From contig CAJXVF010000042.1 of the NCBI GenBank assembly GCA_913060845.1, positions 1 through 9,720 of the forward strand: DNA of 9,720 nt. Reading direction: 5' to 3'. Positions 7,542-9,720 of the stretch are shown here, piece after piece. The notes below the pieces were generated by a model, which searched no databases, was not told the origin of the DNA, and saw only the letters and a program-made list of their open reading frames with translations. The DNA is from an uncultured Alphaproteobacteria bacterium (GTDB lineage: Bacteria > Pseudomonadota > Alphaproteobacteria > Bin95). Positions within the stretch are counted from its first letter, which is position 1. Each line of letters starts with the position of its first letter. A program made the translations under genes and the position numbers.

Positions 7542-8517
7542 ATGCCGTTCGATACCGCCCTCACCCGCATGCTTGGAATCGACATTCCAGTAATCTCTGC
7601 GCCTATGGCCGGCGTCGCTGGTGGCAAACTGGCCGCCGCGGTTACGGGCGGCGGCGGCCTTGGCTTGATCGGCGGCGGCTATCCAGACCCGGCTGTGATC
7701 GAGCATGAATTTGGTGAAGCGGGCAACGCCGTGGTCGGTATTGGCTTCATCACTTGGGCGCTGGCTAAAAACCCAGCCGCATTGGATGTCGCCCTGGCAC
7801 ACAGCCCAAAGGCGGTATTTCTATCGTTCGCGGATATCGCGCCCTTCGTCGCGCAAGCACAGTCATTTGGCGCCACGTTGATTGCCCAAGTCCAAACTGT
7901 TGGTCAGGCGCGCGCCGCTGCGGACGCAGGCGCGGATATGATCGTGGCCCAGGGGACTGAAGCAGGTGGGCATGGTGCGGCCAGAGCAACGCTTCCGCTG
8001 GTGCCAGCCGTGGTCGACGCCGTTGGCTCAATACCTGTGCTGGCTGGCGGTGGGATCGCAGATGGGCGCGGATTGGCGGCAGCTTTGGCGCTAGGCGCGG
8101 CTGGTGCCGTAGTAGGCTCAGCCTTTGTCGCCGCAGAGGAATCGCTTGCAAGCGCTAATGGCAAGCGCTAATGGCAAGCAGCGGCTCGCGACCGGGTCCG
8201 GCGATGATACGGCTAAGGGATCAGAATTTGATCTACTGCGCGGGATTGATTGGCCAGACGGCTATCAGATCCGCACCATGTATACGCCATTCTTCAAGGG
8301 CCTTCGTGATGCACCGCCAACTACAGATGCTGAGGTTCAGGCAGCAAAAGCCGCATTTGATGCAGCGCGTGAGAAGGATGACATGTCCGTCGCGACCGTA
8401 ATCGCGGGCGAGGCTGCTGACATGATCAACGCCATTGAGCCCGCATCGGTAATTTTGCAGAGAATAGCTAACGAGGCGGAAGCGATTATCCGCTCCCGCC
8501 CCGGCTTAGCCAACTAG
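7542..8517 (+). pseudogene. Nitronate monooxygenase family FMN protein (2-nitropropane dioxygenase-like), frameshifted
   Basis: Read from ATG 7542 (GAAAGG 9 nt upstream) the frame encodes 209 residues and stops at TAA 8169-8171; the remainder of the domain continues in another frame to TAG 8515-8517. The first part has VISAPMAG (17-24), GGGLGLIGGG (37-46), the active-site-region AQGTEAGGHGA (136-146) and VLAGGGIADGRGLAAALALGAAGAVVGSAF (166-195), which binds FMN phosphate. The second part has the expected C-terminal RLATGSGDD, FDLLRGIDWP and related segments. A 13-bp tandem duplication at 8148-8173 causes the shift; deleting one copy gives a continuous 320-residue protein of normal family length. 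As written the C-terminal third is lost, so it is either a recent inactivating mutation or an assembly error. An intact enzyme would oxidise nitronates or a related substrate. Confidence 0.88.
8148..8173 (+). repeat. 13-bp perfect tandem duplication causing the monooxygenase frameshift
   Basis: GCAAGCGCTAATG occurs twice in a row at 8148-8160 and 8161-8173, followed by a partial third start, GCAAGC, at 8174-8179. Since 13 is not a multiple of three, the frame shifts by one. With a single copy the protein reads ...ESLASANGKQRLATGSGDD..., which is continuous family sequence. The first copy begins inside the 10-bp palindrome GCTTGCAAGC (8144-8153), which could favour polymerase slippage. Confidence 0.93.
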
Positions 8518-8532
8518 GCTTTAGACCTAGTT
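8512..8532. terminator. Short hairpin between two convergent genes, possible weak bidirectional terminator
   Basis: AACTAGG (8512-8518) pairs perfectly with CCTAGTT (8526-8532) around a 7-nt loop. It spans the 9-nt gap between the convergent monooxygenase and repeat-protein genes and contains both stop codons. The stem is short and only moderately GC-rich, and there is no T-run in either direction, so a terminator role is uncertain. Confidence 0.25.
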
Positions 8533-9135
8533 CCGCCAGGAAGCGTAGCCATCGCCACGCTGACGGCGTGGGCGTTCAGCCACAGTATTCCGCCGGTTAT
8601 CTACACGATTGTATCGGCGGTCCGTTTGCGCACGAGCGCGACGGCGGTCTAATTCGTTCTGGGCACGGGCGCGACGACGATCCAGTTTGTCCTGGGCACG
8701 CTCACGACGACGATCAAGCTCATCCTGAGCCCGTGCGCGGCGGCGATCCAATTGATCTTCAGCGCGTGCACGGCGACGGTCATTGTTGGAATAGCCACTA
8801 CGGTGATTAGAACGTGGGTTTACATAATCCCGGCGCACCGTATGGCCACGATAGGCATGATTCCGACTACCACGATGGCCGCGATTGTAGTGACCATGCT
8901 TATTGGATTTCCGCTTGTAGTGGCCATTATGGCCATGGTCGCGGCGTTTCGGTACGCGATGGGCGTGATGACCATCGTCATGGGTGGCGGCAATAATCAG
9001 TCCGCCAATGGCTGCACCAATAATGATCGGTCCGATCAAGTCTTTGCCGTCAGCTTTAGCGCTGCCAGCCCCAACGACGCTTGATGCGCCCAGCACGAGC
9101 GCCGCGATTGCGGCGGTGAAGGTTCGTTTCAGCAA
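8527..9135 (-). CDS. Hypothetical exported basic protein with Gly-rich hydrophobic segment, His-rich region and 11-residue repeats
   Basis: A 202-residue protein of no recognised family. Residues 1-28 look like a signal peptide (positively charged MLKR, hydrophobic TAAIAALVLGASSVVG, AKA cleavage site before D29). Residues 35-50 (GPIIIGAAIGGLIIAA) form a short Gly-rich hydrophobic stretch resembling a glycine zipper. Residues 52-111 hold 13 histidines among Arg, Lys and Gly. From 119 come four full 11-residue repeats of DRRRARAQDEL type and a partial fifth, then a basic tail. The start is TTG at 9135, preceded on the minus strand by GGGAGAG (9141-9147) at 5 nt; no ATG is available, and an in-frame stop lies just upstream at 9163-9165. 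An envelope or periplasmic role is likely. RcnB-like and nucleic-acid- or metal-binding roles are possible but unsupported. Confidence 0.75.
   Translation of the reverse strand: MLKRTFTAAIAALVLGASSVVGAGSAKADGKDLIGPIIIGAAIGGLIIAATHDDGHHAHRVPKRRDHGHNGHYKRKSNKHGHYNRGHRGSRNHAYRGHTVRRDYVNPRSNHRSGYSNNDRRRARAEDQLDRRRARAQDELDRRRERAQDKLDRRRARAQNELDRRRARAQTDRRYNRVDNRRNTVAERPRRQRGDGYASWRN
8626..8781 (-). repeat. 33-bp tandem repeats encoding 11-residue charged units
   Basis: Units run on the minus strand at 8781-8749, 8748-8716, 8715-8683, 8682-8650 and a partial unit at 8649-8626. They encode DRRRARAEDQL, DRRRARAQDEL, DRRRERAQDKL, DRRRARAQNEL and DRRRARAQ. Unit length is constant while the bases differ, so the repeat is maintained at the protein level. 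An 11-residue period is close to three turns of an alpha helix. Confidence 0.9.
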
Positions 9136-9140
9136 GAGTT

Positions 9141-9147
9141 CTCTCCC
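9141..9147 (-). promoter_or_regulatory. Ribosome binding site for the TTG-started exported protein
   Basis: On the minus strand GGGAGAG lies 5 nt before the TTG at 9135. Together with the signal peptide that begins there, and the in-frame stop at 9163-9165, it supports the unusual TTG start. Confidence 0.55.
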
Positions 9148-9243
9148 GTTTGCGTCCCCCCCCTAGGACACAAACGGCAGTTCACCACTGATCCGTCGCA
9201 AAATATACCACTTCATTGAACACAGGTTCGTGAACGTCTCGTT

Positions 9244-9672
9244 TTAAGGCGCGGAGGCCAGTGCGTTCTCAAAGAAATCTGGACCGCCAAAGTTCCCGGA
9301 CTTCAACGCGACCGCCATTTCTTTCCCGCCAATGCTAACGCACCACGGCACGCCTGGATCAATCTCAGGCCCGATCCTGAGCGCGCCGATTTTGAGCTTT
9401 TGGACGACGGCACCAGACGTTTCGCCACCCGCAACAACCATGCGCGAGACCCCCATGTCTCTCAGGCCCGCGGCGACGGTCGCCAGCGCGTCTTCCACAA
9501 GCGCGCCTGCCTTCTCCCGGCCAACCGCTTTCTGGGCAGCCTTGACGGCATCAGGGCTGTCTGTGGCGTAGATCAGCACTGGGCCGTCCTGAATCCGGCC
9601 TTTGGCCCATTCCAGAGCCTCTGCAGCCAGGTCTTTGCCTTCGGCCAGCGCCAGAGGATTGATCTGGAATAC
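9244..9672 (-). CDS. otnK: Four-carbon acid sugar kinase (OtnK/DUF1537 family), C-terminal part, truncated at contig end
   Basis: About 142 C-terminal residues of an OtnK-type kinase, which phosphorylates 3-oxo-tetronates (or related four-carbon sugar acids) in tetronate catabolism. The nucleotide-binding C-terminal domain (PF17042) shows RMVVAGGETSGAVVQ (77-91), ALRIGPEIDPGVPWCVS (97-113) and ALKSGNFGGPDFF (122-134), numbered from the first genomic residue. The full protein is normally over 400 residues, so the N-terminal substrate domain is missing. The frame appears to start with GTG at 9687 giving MYKRQ, but those codons are adapter sequence; genomic coding stops at 9672. The gene lies 108 nt upstream of the exported repeat protein on the same strand. 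The usual aldolase and isomerase partners are not in the window. The exact substrate cannot be set from the fragment. Confidence 0.88.
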   Translation of the reverse strand, partial: VFQINPLALAEGKDLAAEALEWAKGRIQDGPVLIYATDSPDAVKAAQKAVGREKAGALVEDALATVAAGLRDMGVSRMVVAGGETSGAVVQKLKIGALRIGPEIDPGVPWCVSIGGKEMAVALKSGNFGGPDFFENALASAP

Positions 9673-9720
9673 CTGTCTCTTATACACATCTGACGCTGCC
9701 GACGAATAGAGAGGTGTAGA
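9673..9720 (+). other. Illumina Nextera adapter read-through (not genomic DNA)
   Basis: CTGTCTCTTATACACATCT (9673-9691) is the Tn5 mosaic end used in Nextera libraries. It is followed by GACGCTGCCGACGA (9692-9705), the reverse complement of the Read 1 adapter, then ATAGAGAG (9706-9713), the reverse complement of i5 index CTCTCTAT (N/S502), then GTGTAGA (9714-9720), the start of the reverse-complemented P5 sequence. All four parts are in the exact order of the library construct, so this is untrimmed adapter joined to a contig end. Confidence 0.98.

Noticed and set aside
8125..8517. Second monooxygenase part as an independent 130-residue gene
   Set aside because: Its first codons overlap the previous frame, there is no good ribosome binding site, and the sequence is the expected C-terminal continuation of the broken gene.
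8626..8781. 33-bp repeats as a CRISPR-like array
   Set aside because: The units are adjacent without spacers and code for a continuous 11-residue protein repeat.
8568..9166. Several + strand open frames opposite the exported repeat protein
   Set aside because: They are low-complexity shadows of the repetitive Arg/His codons on the minus strand, with no ribosome binding site or known domain.
9202..9207. TATATT on the minus strand as the -10 of the exported protein gene
   Set aside because: No matching -35 was found at 16-18 nt spacing, so the site is not supported beyond AT-richness.
9673..9691. Mosaic-end sequence as evidence of a natural Tn5 insertion
   Set aside because: The bases that follow are the synthetic Read 1 adapter, an index and P5 sequence, not transposon or IS50 DNA.

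Overview
This is a window of a mid-to-high-GC bacterial genome, most likely an alphaproteobacterium. The evidence is gene order and protein style: purC-purS-purQ-purL followed by bolA and a CGFS monothiol glutaredoxin is a common alphaproteobacterial arrangement, and the PurC, PurL and NRDE proteins read like alphaproteobacterial versions. I cannot name the order or genus from sequence alone.

Left part, + strand (1-6392). The window opens inside an NRDE/TANGO2-type gene, of which only the C-terminal part is present. A 133-nt gap follows, then a tightly packed run: purC, purS and purQ overlap by a few bases, purL starts 1 nt after purQ, and bolA, grxD and a CPA1/NhaP-like Na+/H+ antiporter follow at 25, 22 and 27 nt, each with a good ribosome binding site. 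PurS, PurQ and PurL are the three subunits of FGAM synthase and PurC acts two steps later in purine synthesis. BolA and GrxD form a known [2Fe-2S] pair. The antiporter may simply be the last co-transcribed gene.

Middle part (6400-8517). A Cyclase-family (kynurenine formamidase-like) hydrolase on the - strand is divergent from a nitronate monooxygenase-type flavoprotein on the + strand. They share a 77-nt intergenic region carrying a near-perfect inverted repeat, a candidate shared operator. The monooxygenase reading frame is broken by a 13-bp tandem duplication; removing one copy restores a full 320-residue protein.

Right part, - strand (8527-9720). A small exported, very basic, His-rich protein carries a Gly-rich hydrophobic segment and about 4.7 copies of an 11-residue charged repeat. 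Upstream of it lies the C-terminal end of an OtnK-type four-carbon acid sugar kinase. The last 48 bases (9673-9720) are not genomic. They match the Nextera transposase mosaic end, Read 1 adapter, an i5 index and the start of the P5 adapter, so the true contig end is at 9672 and the apparent N-terminus of the kinase (MYKRQ) is an artefact.

I did not find convincing evidence of an undescribed biological system. The points worth following up are the adapter tail, the duplication frameshift, the shared inverted repeat, the unusual metal-site residues of the cyclase, and the hendecad-repeat secreted protein. No gap between genes exceeds 300 bases.
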